In this document: piece after piece, positions 5,196 to 5,440 of the stretch
Layout of the letters: each line of letters starts with the position of its first letter
Numbering within the stretch: position 1 is the stretch's first letter
From: Acidobacteriaceae bacterium
Lineage (GTDB): Bacteria; Acidobacteriota; Terriglobia; Terriglobales; Acidobacteriaceae
NCBI GenBank assembly: GCA_003168235.1
Contig: PMSZ01000190.1
Span: 1 to 5,440, forward strand
DNA: 5,440 bases
Direction: 5' to 3'
Position numbers and translations under genes: made by a program
The notes under the pieces: model-generated
The model's database searches: none
The model's input: only the letters and a program-made list of their open reading frames with translations
What the model was told of the DNA's origin: nothing

Positions 5196-5440
5196 ATGCT
5201 GGTGGAATGCCTGCGCAAGGTTGCACACGGAGACCCGTGGCTCGACAGCCGTGCCATTGGATGGGTGATGCAGGCTTATCGCACGCAGGGGCTGCGTCCG
5301 GCAGGTTCGCGTCCGAAGGTTTCGCTTACACCCAAGGAATCGCTGATTGTTTCCTGCGTCACGCAGGGGATGAAAAACAAAGAGATTGCCCTGCGAGTGG
5401 GAACCACCGAGCAGGTGGTGAAGAATTATCTGCGCAAGGT
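5196..5440 (+). CDS. LuxR/NarL-type HTH DNA-binding domain, same frame after the TAG; runs off the right edge
   Basis: Downstream of TAG 5187-5189 the frame stays open to the window end. It encodes a linker (MLVECLRKVAHGDPWLD, with a Trp-Leu-Asp typical of this regulator class) and, from base 5325, a GerE/LuxR helix-turn-helix: LTPKESLIVSCVTQGM, then NKEIALRVGTT and the recognition helix EQVVKNYLRKV. The residues that define the fold (the LT start, NKEIA, VKNYL) are intact, so there is no sign of long decay. The feature is placed at ATG 5196, the first possible restart; only a weak GGA lies just before it. More likely this is the C-terminal half of the gene that begins at 4785. About one more helix and the C-terminus are missing beyond the window. 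Confidence 0.65.
   Translation, partial: MLVECLRKVAHGDPWLDSRAIGWVMQAYRTQGLRPAGSRPKVSLTPKESLIVSCVTQGMKNKEIALRVGTTEQVVKNYLRK

Noticed and set aside
4797..5228. Two overlapping minus-strand frames opposite the regulator
   Set aside because: Both are shadows of the receiver-domain frame, with no family signature and no ribosome site.

Overview
The window looks like a GC-rich bacterial chromosome segment, most likely from an acidobacterium (Koribacter/Terriglobia type). That placement is an inference from the style of the penicillin-binding protein 2, the TldD/TldE pair and the unusual LuxR-type regulator; no rRNA or other marker is present. All supported genes are on the + strand. I see no tRNA, rRNA, CRISPR array, transposase or phage gene.

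Layout: (1) Bases 2-1051 hold the 3' part of a penicillin-binding protein 2 gene (mrdA), which elongates the cell wall; the start and the catalytic SxxK motif lie off the left edge. (2) After 35 bases comes tldD (1087-2553), the zinc-metalloprotease subunit with an intact HExxxH motif. (3) The 123-base gap 2554-2676 is structured: a tandem array of 8-bp units of the ATTACNNN type sits inside a perfect 10-bp inverted repeat whose left arm covers the tldD stop codon, and a possible promoter lies in the same stretch. (4) pmbA/tldE (2677-4065) is the non-catalytic partner of TldD, and the two probably form a heteromeric protease. (5) Bases 4066-4313 have no clear gene but contain three short dyads. 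(6) A small single-domain PilZ protein (4314-4667) has a degenerate c-di-GMP RxxxR motif. Its stop codon opens a 13-bp, three-copy tandem repeat. (7) The window ends in a NarL/LuxR-type response regulator. Its receiver domain lacks the usual phosphorylation residues, and an in-frame TAG at 5187-5189 separates it from an otherwise intact, same-frame HTH domain that runs off the right edge.

How it fits together: mrdA, tldD and pmbA are ordinary housekeeping genes in one direction. The PilZ gene and the regulator form a separate signalling pair. The points most worth a second look are the amber codon in the already atypical regulator and the repeat element between tldD and pmbA. I found no convincing new multi-gene system.
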